From Zobellella taiwanensis (GTDB taxonomy: Bacteria > Pseudomonadota > Gammaproteobacteria > Enterobacterales > Aeromonadaceae), in the NCBI RefSeq assembly GCF_003012795.1, contig NZ_PXYH01000003.1, positions 171,738 to 235,737 of the forward strand: a DNA stretch of 64,000 nucleotides, read 5' to 3'. Positions 1-10,200 of this stretch are shown one piece after another. The position numbers and the translations under genes were made by a program. The stretch's first letter is position 1; each line of letters starts with the position of its first letter. The notes beneath the pieces were generated by a model. It was not told the DNA's origin, did no database searches, and saw nothing but the letters and a program-made list of their open reading frames with translations.

Positions 1-1
1 A

Positions 2-811
2 GTGGAACAATCTTTGGACTTGGATTTTGATGTATTGATCACCGATCTGGCGCCCATTGACCTTCTGCTGCAACGGGCAGGACGACTGCATCGCCATGTG
101 CGTGATGTTACCGGGAATATCTTGTCGCAAGGCAGTAAAGAGCAACGCCCGCCGGCTACCCTTTATGTCTTGTCACCTGAGCCAACCGAGGAGGCCGATG
201 ACCAGTGGCTGGCAACCCTAAGCGGTACCCTGGCGGTTTATCGAGATATGGGGCAACTCTGGCGTTCAGCAAAAGTGCTGCTTGAGTGCGGCGGTTATGC
301 CATGCCGGAAGATGCCCGCAACCTGATTGAAGCTGTTTACTCACCTGATACACCTCTGATAACACCAACAAAGCTGGAGGAACTATCCTTTGAGGCTGAT
401 GGAAAACGTCGGGCCGAAGCAAGCATGGCTAATTTTAACAAGCTCGAGCTGGCTGCCGGGTATAGTCAGAAAAGCAGCGATGCGGGCTGGAGCGAGGAAG
501 TCAATATCCCCACCCGCTTGAGTGATAAAACCGTCTCTGTGGTACTGGTAAAACCCGCGACTGATGGCGGTTGGCAGCCCTATGCGGAGCATCCCCGTTT
601 TGGCTGGGATTTAAGTACCCTGCAGATGCGAGAGACATTATGGCAGGAGGCAGACAAGGCCATATCGCCATCACTTAAGGAGCAAATGGAGCAGCTGCGC
701 GCTCGTATCCCTGCTTTGAAATGGCATGCTTTGTTTCCGCTGGTTGGTGATCTTTCTGATTTTTATCATTCCGAGCGTGGCTGGTTAGGGAATAAAGGAG
801 AAGCACAATGA
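2..811 (+). CDS. cas3: CRISPR-associated helicase/nuclease Cas3, C-terminal part (cut by window edge)
   Basis: This is the last 269 residues of Cas3, the ATP-driven 3'-5' helicase and HD nuclease that Cascade recruits to shred target DNA. What is seen: the second RecA domain's motif VI (LLQRAGRLHRH) within the first 35 residues, then the C-terminal accessory domain. The HD nuclease domain and Walker motifs must lie upstream of the window. The first codon here (GTG) is an internal valine codon, not a start. The stop overlaps the start of cse1 in an ATGA junction, so the two are probably translationally coupled. The identification is firm from the motif and from its place at the head of a type I-E operon. 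Confidence 0.93.
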   Translation: MEQSLDLDFDVLITDLAPIDLLLQRAGRLHRHVRDVTGNILSQGSKEQRPPATLYVLSPEPTEEADDQWLATLSGTLAVYRDMGQLWRSAKVLLECGGYAMPEDARNLIEAVYSPDTPLITPTKLEELSFEADGKRRAEASMANFNKLELAAGYSQKSSDAGWSEEVNIPTRLSDKTVSVVLVKPATDGGWQPYAEHPRFGWDLSTLQMRETLWQEADKAISPSLKEQMEQLRARIPALKWHALFPLVGDLSDFYHSERGWLGNKGEAQ

Positions 812-2430
812 ATCTAATGAATGACCCATGGATACCCGCCATTCGCCAGGATGGCAGTTACTGCCGTATCGCGCCCTGGCAGATTGCCGAGCGGGATAAT
901 CCCGTGATGGAGTTGGCGGCACCCAGGCCAGATTTTCAGGGGGCGCTGTATCAGTTCCTGATTGGGCTCCTACAAACAGTCATAGCGCCAGAAGGTGAAG
1001 ATGAATGGGCTGATCTCTTCGAAAATCCTATTTCAAAAGAAAAAATAAAATATGTTTTCTCCAAATATGCATCTGCGATGGAGTTATTTTCTGATAAAGG
1101 TAAGCCAGCATTTTTACAGGATTTAGATGTTGAAGTGAATATTAAATCTTTGAGTTCGGTTGCATCTTTACTCATTGATAACAATGAGGTTTTCTTTAAT
1201 CATCCGTTGGAAGATGCAGTGTTTTGCCCAGCTTGTTCCGCCCAAGCAATATTTACCTTGCAATCATATGCTCCTCCTGGAGGAAGTGGGCATATGACAT
1301 CAGTAAGAGATAACGGACCCATTACTACGTTGTTGAAAATGAGTAAGGAAGGGGCAACTCTCTGGAAGAACTTATGGCTTAATGTATTAAGTAAAGATGA
1401 ACTTAGATGTTCTAGTTATGATTTATTAACAGAAGATACATTTCCTTGGCTAGGGAAAACAAGAACCTCAGAGTCTTGCACAACTAAGAAATGCCCAGAT
1501 GGTTGTGAAAGATGCTCTACTTTCCCTGAATTGAACAACAAGTTGCAGCAGTTTTGGGGAATGCCTAAAAGAATAAGGTTGATTATGTCTTATGGTGAAA
1601 CCAAGTGCTCTTGTTGTGGTTGTTTAACAAATACTTGGTGTTCAAAAGTATTTGTAAAAAATAAAGGGATTAGGTATATCGGTGGATGGAGACACTCACT
1701 TACTCCCTATTCAGTTGATAAAAAGCATGAAAAATTACCGCGAGCTTTATCTGGGCGGGCGGTAGGTCGAGGGTGTTATAAAAATTGGTTGGGTTTGTTG
1801 CTGGAAGATGAGGGGAGTAGGGTAAGTTGCTCAAAAAATATCGAGTCATACTATTCGATAAAGCAACATTATATAGAAGAAAGGCATTCATCGAACCTTA
1901 GAGTCTGGGTTTTTGGGTTTGATATTGTCGCTGGGCAAGCGAAATCTAAATGTTGGTATGATCATGATTTTCCAATTTTTTCTTTGCAGCCACAGCAGAT
2001 TGTAAAAGTGAAAGCCTGGACACAATATATGTTGATGGCAGCTAAAGATAGTGCGGATATTCTGCGAAAACATGTCAAAGAAGCTTGGTGTAAAGAACCT
2101 GATAAGGTAAAGGGTGATATCGGTTTTATTGACACCGAGTTTTGGCAGTCAACCGAGGCGGATTTTTATAAGCAACTACACGTTTTGGTAACGGCGTCGA
2201 TGACGGTAGAACTGGCCCCTTCCACTGTGTATGCCAAATGGTTGAAAACCCTTTGTTCTTCAGTGGAGCAGCTGTTCGATCAGTTTGCTTTGCAGAGCAG
2301 TGTAGAAGACCTAGATTTACGTCGGGTGATCATAGCAAGGGCAAACCTGATAAGTAAATTTCATACTCTAAAATCCATCAAACTGTTGAAAGAAAAAGGC
2401 CTGCTAACCAAGGGGGTGACTCATGGCTGA
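808..2430 (+). CDS. cse1: Cascade large subunit Cse1 (CasA/Cas8e)
   Basis: Large subunit of the type I-E Cascade complex; in the family it reads the PAM and recruits Cas3. It is 540 residues against about 502 in E. coli. Seen: the conserved block with the CPAC pair (C140/C143) followed by YAPPGGSGHMTSVR, the FWGMPKRIRL stretch near 249, and a second cysteine cluster CSCCGC (about 267-272) before the IGGWRHSLTPY block. Related proteins also have two such cysteine pairs, probably binding zinc. An extra cysteine-rich insert (C224, C229, C233, C236) sits between PWLGKTRTSE and FWGMP. The start overlaps the cas3 stop by 4 bp. Bases from about 1000 to 2120 are markedly AT-rich compared with both gene ends, suggesting a mosaic origin. 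Confidence 0.92.
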   Translation: MNLMNDPWIPAIRQDGSYCRIAPWQIAERDNPVMELAAPRPDFQGALYQFLIGLLQTVIAPEGEDEWADLFENPISKEKIKYVFSKYASAMELFSDKGKPAFLQDLDVEVNIKSLSSVASLLIDNNEVFFNHPLEDAVFCPACSAQAIFTLQSYAPPGGSGHMTSVRDNGPITTLLKMSKEGATLWKNLWLNVLSKDELRCSSYDLLTEDTFPWLGKTRTSESCTTKKCPDGCERCSTFPELNNKLQQFWGMPKRIRLIMSYGETKCSCCGCLTNTWCSKVFVKNKGIRYIGGWRHSLTPYSVDKKHEKLPRALSGRAVGRGCYKNWLGLLLEDEGSRVSCSKNIESYYSIKQHYIEERHSSNLRVWVFGFDIVAGQAKSKCWYDHDFPIFSLQPQQIVKVKAWTQYMLMAAKDSADILRKHVKEAWCKEPDKVKGDIGFIDTEFWQSTEADFYKQLHVLVTASMTVELAPSTVYAKWLKTLCSSVEQLFDQFALQSSVEDLDLRRVIIARANLISKFHTLKSIKLLKEKGLLTKGVTHG

Positions 2431-2995
2431 GCCATTGTCTATTGAATCAAAGCATTACCTACACGGTGTCGACCCAAAAGATCTGATCAAGTGGTGGGCC
2501 AGTCTGGATGATAATCGAGGTGTTAGAGCTCGGTTGCGTCGAGTGGACCGGCCTGATGATGCTTTACTAACAGATAGCTTTTTCCAGTTTCTGTCTTATA
2601 TGCCGCTACGTTGGTCGGAGCCCAATCATCTTTACGCCAGTGTAATGGTTGCAACCATTCTGGCACAAGTAACTCACCCTATTCAGGGCTACCAGAGTTT
2701 TGCCGGGCAGTTGGGGTCAGGAGAGAACGGTCAGCCGGTGATGAGCGAGTTACGCTTTAAGCAACTGATTAAAAGCCGGACTCCGGAGGAATTCTTCCGT
2801 CGGTTGTTAAGAGCTGTTCGCCTACTGGACGGAGCTGTAAATATTGTATCCCTGACTGAAGGCATCCTGCAGTGGTACGACGAATACACCAAGGGGCCAG
2901 ACCGCAATCCGGTCAACCGCCTGAGTGTGAAGTGGGCCAGGGACTACTACCTGCCCAGACCAAAAAAAGCCGGTTACAATTTATCCAATTCCTAA
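2423..2995 (+). CDS. cse2: Cascade small subunit Cse2 (CasB)
   Basis: Small helical subunit of the type I-E Cascade; in characterised complexes two copies form the belly that stabilises the target-strand/crRNA hybrid and the displaced strand. The 190-residue length is somewhat above the E. coli 160. Seen: an all-helical, Arg-rich sequence with DDNRGVRARLRRV near residues 29-41, the conserved start of the family, and a C-terminal RLSVKWARDYY helix. The start ATG overlaps the cse1 stop by 8 bp, so translation is coupled. Assignment rests on the sequence blocks and on position between cse1 and cas7. Confidence 0.9.
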   Translation: MAEPLSIESKHYLHGVDPKDLIKWWASLDDNRGVRARLRRVDRPDDALLTDSFFQFLSYMPLRWSEPNHLYASVMVATILAQVTHPIQGYQSFAGQLGSGENGQPVMSELRFKQLIKSRTPEEFFRRLLRAVRLLDGAVNIVSLTEGILQWYDEYTKGPDRNPVNRLSVKWARDYYLPRPKKAGYNLSNS

Positions 2996-3020
2996 CCTGA
3001 TATGTAAAAGGAGTAATCCT

Positions 3021-4208
3021 ATGAGCCGTTTTATCCAGATCCATCTGTTGACCGCCTATCCACCCGCCAACCTGAACCGCGATGATCAAGGCCGTCCAAA
3101 AACTGCTAAAGTGGGCGGGGTAGACCGTTTACGAGTATCATCGCAGAGCTTAAAACGTCACTGGCGAACTTCGGAGATCTTTGAACAATCAATGTCTGGT
3201 TATATGGGTAAAAGAACAAAATTGTTTGGTGTTAGTGTGTTTCTGTATTTCATGAAGAACGGCAAATCGTTCAAAAAATCTCTTGAGTGGACAAAGGAGA
3301 TTGTTAATCAATTTGGTAAGCTGGAGTCACCTTTTGATTTGAAGAAGAAATCCGATAAAGACAAAACTATGCTTTCAGCTAGGCTAAAGAAGAAATGGGT
3401 TTCTTGGGATAAGGAATGTGTTGTAGTACATAATCTTTCTTTTGAAGACTTGAATGAGCTTGTTGCAGTTGAACTGGCTCAGTTAGTATTCATCTCTCCG
3501 TTGGAGGAAAGCCTTGTTTTTGCTCTAGCGGAAAAATTAGTTTCAGGTGGGGAGATAGAAAAAGGTGACCTAGATTTACTAAGAGCTAAAACGAACGCCG
3601 TAGATATAGCTCTTTTCGGACGGATGCTGGCAGATACATCCTCTAAAAATATAGAGGCTGCTTGTCAGGTTGCCCATGCCATTTCTGTTCATCCGGTGGT
3701 GATCGAAGATGATTACTTTACTGCTGTGGACGATCTAAGTGATAGAAATATTGACTCTGGTTCTGCTCATATCGGTGAAACCGGCTTCGCCGCAGGGCTG
3801 TTTTACTCCTACCTCTGTATTAACCGAGAACAGTTGAGTGATAACCTTAATGGCGATGTGGAACTGGCGGACAAAGCTATCGCTGCCCTGATTGAAGCTG
3901 CTGTTAAAGTACCACCTTCAGGGAAACAAAACAGCTTTGCCCATCAGGGTTATGCCAGTTATGTCTTGGCGGAAGTTGGCAATCAACAACCTCGCTCTTT
4001 ATCAGTGGCTTACCTCAGGCCCATCGAAGTACGGGGGATAGTGGATGAGGATTACCTGACCCAGGCAATGGCCGCCATTCGAGCCCAGCGGGATGGTTTT
4101 GACCAGGTCTATGGTCCCTGCGCCGATCGTCATTATGAACTCAGTGTTAATGAGGGAAAGGGTAATCTGGTGGAAATGCTGGCATTTATCAAAGATGTCA
4201 GCCATTGA
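3021..4208 (+). CDS. cas7: Cascade backbone subunit Cas7e (CasC/Cse4)
   Basis: Backbone protein of Cascade; six copies wrap the crRNA spacer in characterised complexes. Seen: N-terminal MSRFIQIHLLTAYPPANLNRDDQGRPK, the family hallmark, then GGVDRLRVSSQSLKRHWR, and the C-terminal GYASYVLAEVGNQQPRSLSVAY region. It has 395 residues against 363 in E. coli. A clear ribosome site (AAAAGGAG, 3007-3014) precedes the ATG after a 25-bp gap, the only sizeable gap between cse1 and cas5. Bases about 3185-3700 are AT-rich and lysine-codon-rich, unlike both ends of the same gene; this covers the variable middle of the protein. Confidence 0.93.
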   Translation: MSRFIQIHLLTAYPPANLNRDDQGRPKTAKVGGVDRLRVSSQSLKRHWRTSEIFEQSMSGYMGKRTKLFGVSVFLYFMKNGKSFKKSLEWTKEIVNQFGKLESPFDLKKKSDKDKTMLSARLKKKWVSWDKECVVVHNLSFEDLNELVAVELAQLVFISPLEESLVFALAEKLVSGGEIEKGDLDLLRAKTNAVDIALFGRMLADTSSKNIEAACQVAHAISVHPVVIEDDYFTAVDDLSDRNIDSGSAHIGETGFAAGLFYSYLCINREQLSDNLNGDVELADKAIAALIEAAVKVPPSGKQNSFAHQGYASYVLAEVGNQQPRSLSVAYLRPIEVRGIVDEDYLTQAMAAIRAQRDGFDQVYGPCADRHYELSVNEGKGNLVEMLAFIKDVSH

Positions 4209-4220
4209 CAGGGAGGTCGT

Positions 4221-4997
4221 ATGGACTATCTGCTGTTTCGTCTTTACGGGCCGATGGCCAGCTGGGGAGATATCGCGGTGGGTGAATCACGCCATAGCCT
4301 CTCAGGACCGACTAAAACCGCCATTATGGGGCTGGTGGTGGCGGCTTTAGGAATTCGCCGTGAAGAAGAGGCCACGCATTTGGCCTTTAATCGTCACTAT
4401 AGCATGGCGACAGCGGTGTGGAGCAAAGGGCAATTGCTGCGTGATTACCACACCGTCCAAGCGCCGGATTCGGTGGGCAAGTTCCGCTACCGTACGCGTC
4501 GCGATGAGTTAACGGTTGGCCGTGACCGTCTGGGGACGGTTCTCTCTAGCCGGGAATATCGTACTGATGCGCTGGCTTGGGTTGCCCTCAAGGCCGATGA
4601 AGCCGCACCTTTCACCCTGGAGCAATTGGCAAGCGCCTTGAACTCTCCCAAGTTTGTGTTGTACCTGGGGCGTAAATCCTGTCCGCTGGCAGCACCATTG
4701 GCACCAACCGTTACCCAAGCCAATGGGTTCTATCAAGCATTCAGGGGTTATGCGGCAGGGAGATTATTCTTTGCTGACCCGCATTGGAGAGACCAAGAAG
4801 ATAAAGATAGTCGCTATCTACCGCTTGGACATGGGGTTGAATATTTCTGGGAAGGTGAGTTTCAGGAGTTTGCAGCGGACGATGAACTGGATGCGTCATC
4901 AGTTATCACCCTCACTCAACATGACCAGTTACTTTCGCGTCTGCGGTGGCAATTTTCCCCGCGGAAGGTTCATCGTTTTTACTCCATGGAGGGCTAG
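4221..4997 (+). CDS. cas5e: Cascade subunit Cas5e (CasD)
   Basis: Cas5 of type I-E; in characterised Cascade it caps the 5' handle of the crRNA. Seen: N-terminal MDYLLFRLYGPMASWGDIAVGESRHS with the conserved glycine/tryptophan stretch (PMASWG), then GPTKTAIMGLVVAALGI, both hallmarks of the Cas5 RAMP fold. The 258-residue length is slightly above the E. coli 224. AGGGAGGT directly upstream of the ATG is a strong ribosome site; the gene sits 12 bp after cas7 and 3 bp before cas6e, so it is part of the same transcript. Confidence 0.93.
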   Translation: MDYLLFRLYGPMASWGDIAVGESRHSLSGPTKTAIMGLVVAALGIRREEEATHLAFNRHYSMATAVWSKGQLLRDYHTVQAPDSVGKFRYRTRRDELTVGRDRLGTVLSSREYRTDALAWVALKADEAAPFTLEQLASALNSPKFVLYLGRKSCPLAAPLAPTVTQANGFYQAFRGYAAGRLFFADPHWRDQEDKDSRYLPLGHGVEYFWEGEFQEFAADDELDASSVITLTQHDQLLSRLRWQFSPRKVHRFYSMEG

Positions 4998-5000
4998 TAA

Positions 5001-5882
5001 ATGTACTTATCACGCATTACCCTCAAGCCGGATATCGGTGTCAATACTCAGTTAGGGCAGCTTTTGCTTAAGCGTACCTATGGTACTCACCAGTTGTTGT
5101 GGGACTTATTTGACCAGCCTAAACGAGACTTTCTCTACCGGGAGGAAGTTTCCAAAGAGCAGTTAAGTCACCCTGGGGCTAAGGGTGAGCCAGTGTATTA
5201 TCTGCTTTCCCCTCACCAACCCAAAGCCCAGACGCCACTTTTCAATGTGCAGTGCAAACCATTTAAACCGGACTTTGCCGCAGGGCAGCAGCTATCATTT
5301 CGGTTGCGTGCTAATCCCGTAGTCACTCGCAATAAAAAGCGTCATGACCTGGCCATGGACGAACAACTGACGTTTTATCGTCACCTGTGCGGAGAGCTGC
5401 ATTTACCGCAGTCGGGTAAGAAATCGGAGTTAAGAACTCGCCTGTTGCAAGGCAACTATACCGTTCAACTCAATGATTGGCTCTGCAGCTATCTGAGCCA
5501 GACACGCTATTTCGCCGAGGTCTACCGGTGCCATGAGGTATGTGAGTTGCTCGACTTGGCAGTTCAGGAAGCGGTTAGTCGCCGTCTGATCACTTGGCTG
5601 ACTCAGAGCCAATCACGAGAAGGGATATTTTCCCTGACAACGTATCAAGTTGAGGATGAAAACAGCGGAGAGGTGCGCAAAGTCCCTGCCTTTGAATGGC
5701 ATGGTTACCGTGCCCATCCCTTACCGGAAAAGCGAGATAAAGCTCGCTTCCTGTCAGTGGATATGTCGGGGGAGTTGGTCATTCACGATTCAGCACGTTT
5801 CCTTGATATGTTAGGTAAAGGTATTGGTCCAGCAAAAGGCTTTGGCTGTGGGTTGATGCTGGTCAAGCCAGTGGCGTACTGA
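5001..5882 (+). CDS. cas6e: CRISPR RNA endonuclease Cas6e with an internal SAP-like insertion
   Basis: Cas6e cuts pre-crRNA at the base of each repeat hairpin and stays bound to the 3' handle. Seen: MYLSRITL at the start, Y27 and H30 in TYGTHQLLWDLF (aligned with the E. coli catalytic His20 region), FRLRANPVVTR at 100-110, and the C-terminal GIGPAKGFGCGL glycine-rich loop at 274-285. The protein has 293 residues; E. coli CasE has 199. The surplus lies mainly between residues 113 and 185. Residues 120-151 there match the SAP helix-loop-helix pattern: hydrophobics at 123, 125, 129 and 133, then LHLPQSGKK and ELRTRLL. SAP motifs usually bind DNA. The ends of the family are intact, so this is an insertion, not a frameshift. 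What the extra domain does is unknown. Confidence 0.9.
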   Translation: MYLSRITLKPDIGVNTQLGQLLLKRTYGTHQLLWDLFDQPKRDFLYREEVSKEQLSHPGAKGEPVYYLLSPHQPKAQTPLFNVQCKPFKPDFAAGQQLSFRLRANPVVTRNKKRHDLAMDEQLTFYRHLCGELHLPQSGKKSELRTRLLQGNYTVQLNDWLCSYLSQTRYFAEVYRCHEVCELLDLAVQEAVSRRLITWLTQSQSREGIFSLTTYQVEDENSGEVRKVPAFEWHGYRAHPLPEKRDKARFLSVDMSGELVIHDSARFLDMLGKGIGPAKGFGCGLMLVKPVAY

Positions 5883-5907
5883 GTCTGCTGGTATCAAGGA
5901 GCACCCT

Positions 5908-7121
<1,214 letters not shown>

Positions 7122-7205
7122 GTTAGTGATCTTTAACAAAGCGGAATTATTGGTGGCTTTTTCTTTCCTGGAAAAAGCCAACTAAATCAGTTATATACAT
7201 TTAGT
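7122..7205 (+). promoter_or_regulatory. CRISPR leader with IHF-like site and hairpin
   Basis: The 84 bp between the cas2 stop and the first repeat are AT-rich. Two elements are visible. A hairpin GGCTTTTTC / GAAAAAGCC (7155-7163 and 7171-7179, 7-nt loop) could end the cas transcript or be part of the leader. AATCAGTTATATA at 7185-7197 matches the IHF consensus WATCARNNNNTTR except for one base and lies 9 bp upstream of repeat 1, as in the E. coli leader, where IHF bends DNA for Cas1-Cas2. The array promoter should also lie here, but I cannot point to a convincing -35/-10 pair. Confidence 0.7.
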
Positions 7206-10200
7206 CCGTTCCCCGCAGGCGCGGGGATAAACCGATCATCGTGCCCACCAGCCGGGAGCCGAACTGCCGTTCCCCGCAGGCGCGGGGATAAACCGTTCAG
7301 CGTCGGCAAGGTCTTTGCCAAAACCTCCCCGTTCCCCGCAGGCGCGGGGATAAACCGAAATACGAGAGTATTTTCTAAATAGAATTTTGCCGTTCCCCGC
7401 AGGCGCGGGGATAAACCGTAGGAATCCCCCCGACCCTCGCCACCCTCGAACCGTTCCCCGCAGGCGCGGGGATAAACCGGGTTATCGCATGATCATGGAT
7501 AACCCGGCCACCCGTTCCCCGCAGGCGCGGGGATAAACCGTGGGAGCCAAAGACCCCACATGAGGCGCCCCCCCGTTCCCCGCAGGCGCGGGGATAAACC
7601 GTACTCCAGCGAGCGCCGGGCGCTATCCTCCGTCCGTTCCCCGCAGGCGCGGGGATAAACCGTCAATCTCGTGCCAGGTGGCGTGCAGCAGCTCCCGTTC
7701 CCCGCAGGCGCGGGGATAAACCGTGATTAGGCCGGACGGCTGGCGGGCGCACCCGCCGTTCCCCGCAGGCGCGGGGATAAACCGTATAACTCGATTCGCC
7801 TCCTTTCCGTTAACAACCGTTCCCCGCAGGCGCGGGGATAAACCGGCTTACTAAAAAAGGACCCCCATGGCCATCGACCGTTCCCCGCAGGCGCGGGGAT
7901 AAACCGCCCCAGCCCTCGGCCGGCACGGTGAAATAGGGCCGTTCCCCGCAGGCGCGGGGATAAACCGCGTTAGAGGTGTATTATCTCTCCGGCGTAATGC
8001 CGTTCCCCGCAGGCGCGGGGATAAACCGCGCCTTTCCCATGGCAAATACGCCATATCGTCCCGTTCCCCGCAGGCGCGGGGATAAACCGGTGGCGTAAGG
8101 CGCGGGTAGGTTCTCGGGGTCCCGTTCCCCGCAGGCGCGGGGATAAACCGGCATTTAACGGATCTTCGAACTGGCATATATACCGTTCCCCGCAGGCGCG
8201 GGGATAAACCGCGCCCAATACCTACTGGCGGGATCTGTGCTTCCCGTTCCCCGCAGGCGCGGGGATAAACCGTGATGCCAAAACGATATCAGGTTGGGTA
8301 GGCTCCGTTCCCCGCAGGCGCGGGGATAAACCGTGCAGTATCACTGAACTCTGCACACGACCCGACCGTTCCCCGCAGGCGCGGGGATAAACCGGCTTCA
8401 ACATCCGGATTGCCGGCAATATAGGGCCGTTCCCCGCAGGCGCGGGGATAAACCGTTACGCCCCGGGACTGTATCATGCCGGACTGGCCGTTCCCCGCAG
8501 GCGCGGGGATAAACCGTTCAGCATGAGCAGAGCCAGTTACTACGGCAGCCGTTCCCCGCAGGCGCGGGGATAAACCGAACAACGGCAACGTCGCCATTGC
8601 GAGAAAGCTCCGTTCCCCGCAGGCGCGGGGATAAACCGGTTACAATCAGGGTATTCGGATTCAATTATTTCCGTTCCCCGCAGGCGCGGGGATAAACCGC
8701 CTGCCGCTCAGGGTTCACTGAGCAAGGTTGGCCGTTCCCCGCAGGCGCGGGGATAAACCGGGCTGCACCCCTTGGGGGCTACTCCGTGCTGTCCGTTCCC
8801 CGCAGGCGCGGGGATAAACCGGTGTTTTCGGCAAAATATACACTCTGCTCATGCCGTTCCCCGCAGGCGCGGGGATAAACCGGCGCCTACCTTGGCCCGC
8901 CACTGGGCCGAACCCCGTTCCCCGCAGGCGCGGGGATAAACCGGCAAACTCATCAAAATGCTGACCGGCAAACAACCGTTCCCCGCAGGCGCGGGGATAA
9001 ACCGCCCGTCAGGAGGCCGACAAGAACGCGCGGCTGCCGTTCCCCGCAGGCGCGGGGATAAACCGGTCTAATAGTTGATCAACCAGACCAATCACGTCCG
9101 TTCCCCGCAGGCGCGGGGATAAACCGGCTGGCACGGCTTGAACCTTGTTTCTTTGATGCCGTTCCCCGCAGGCGCGGGGATAAACCGGTTCGGGATTCAG
9201 TGACACCCGAACTTCACCGCCGTTCCCCGCAGGCGCGGGGATAAACCGTAAAGAGGTACAGCCACCCGCTCAGCGCTCCGCCGTTCCCCGCAGGCGCGGG
9301 GATAAACCGCAGGCCAATAACCGTGACACGAATAGCAATGGCCGTTCCCCGCAGGCGCGGGGATAAACCGCGACTCATTCAGATAATCCGCCTGACCCTG
9401 CGCCGTTCCCCGCAGGCGCGGGGATAAACCGCAGAAACTGAATTGTTAATGGAATCATTTGTACCGTTCCCCGCAGGCGCGGGGATAAACCGTAGGTTAT
9501 CAGCAGGGAGGCGCCGTAACCCAGCCGTTCCCCGCAGGCGCGGGGATAAACCGCGCACCTCGATGTACTCAACGCCACCGCTGGTCCGTTCCCCGCAGGC
9601 GCGGGGATAAACCGGTACTGGTGGACCTGATCAGCGGGCTGATACTCCGTTCCCCGCAGGCGCGGGGATAAACCGCATACCCACCTCGGAACAACCGGGG
9701 AATGGGGCCGTTCCCCGCAGGCGCGGGGATAAACCGGCCATCGGCGCCTGCAGCTACGGGATCGAGTCCCGTTCCCCGCAGGCGCGGGGATAAACCGGGT
9801 CCGCGCGACGGGGACCAGACGTTTATCTACCGTTCCCCGCAGGCGCGGGGATAAACCGGGTTGTGGCTGGTAATACTCTTACTCCGTTCACCGTTCCCCG
9901 CAGGCGCGGGGATAAACCGTATTTGAGGCCCGGCGCAAAGCCGACGGTATACCGTTCCCCGCAGGCGCGGGGATAAACCGGTACGGGCCAGATCGGCCAT
10001 GGTGCCGAAGGTCCGTTCCCCGCAGGCGCGGGGATAAACCGGCGCTGCGGTGGACGGTAGACGCCGTCAGCCGCCGTTCCCCGCAGGCGCGGGGATAAAC
10101 CGTCGGTGGAAGACGCCGCCCGCCGTTTCGAGCGCCGTTCCCCGCAGGCGCGGGGATAAACCGGCCGGGCAGGTGCGGCAGCACCTCAAGATCAACCGTT

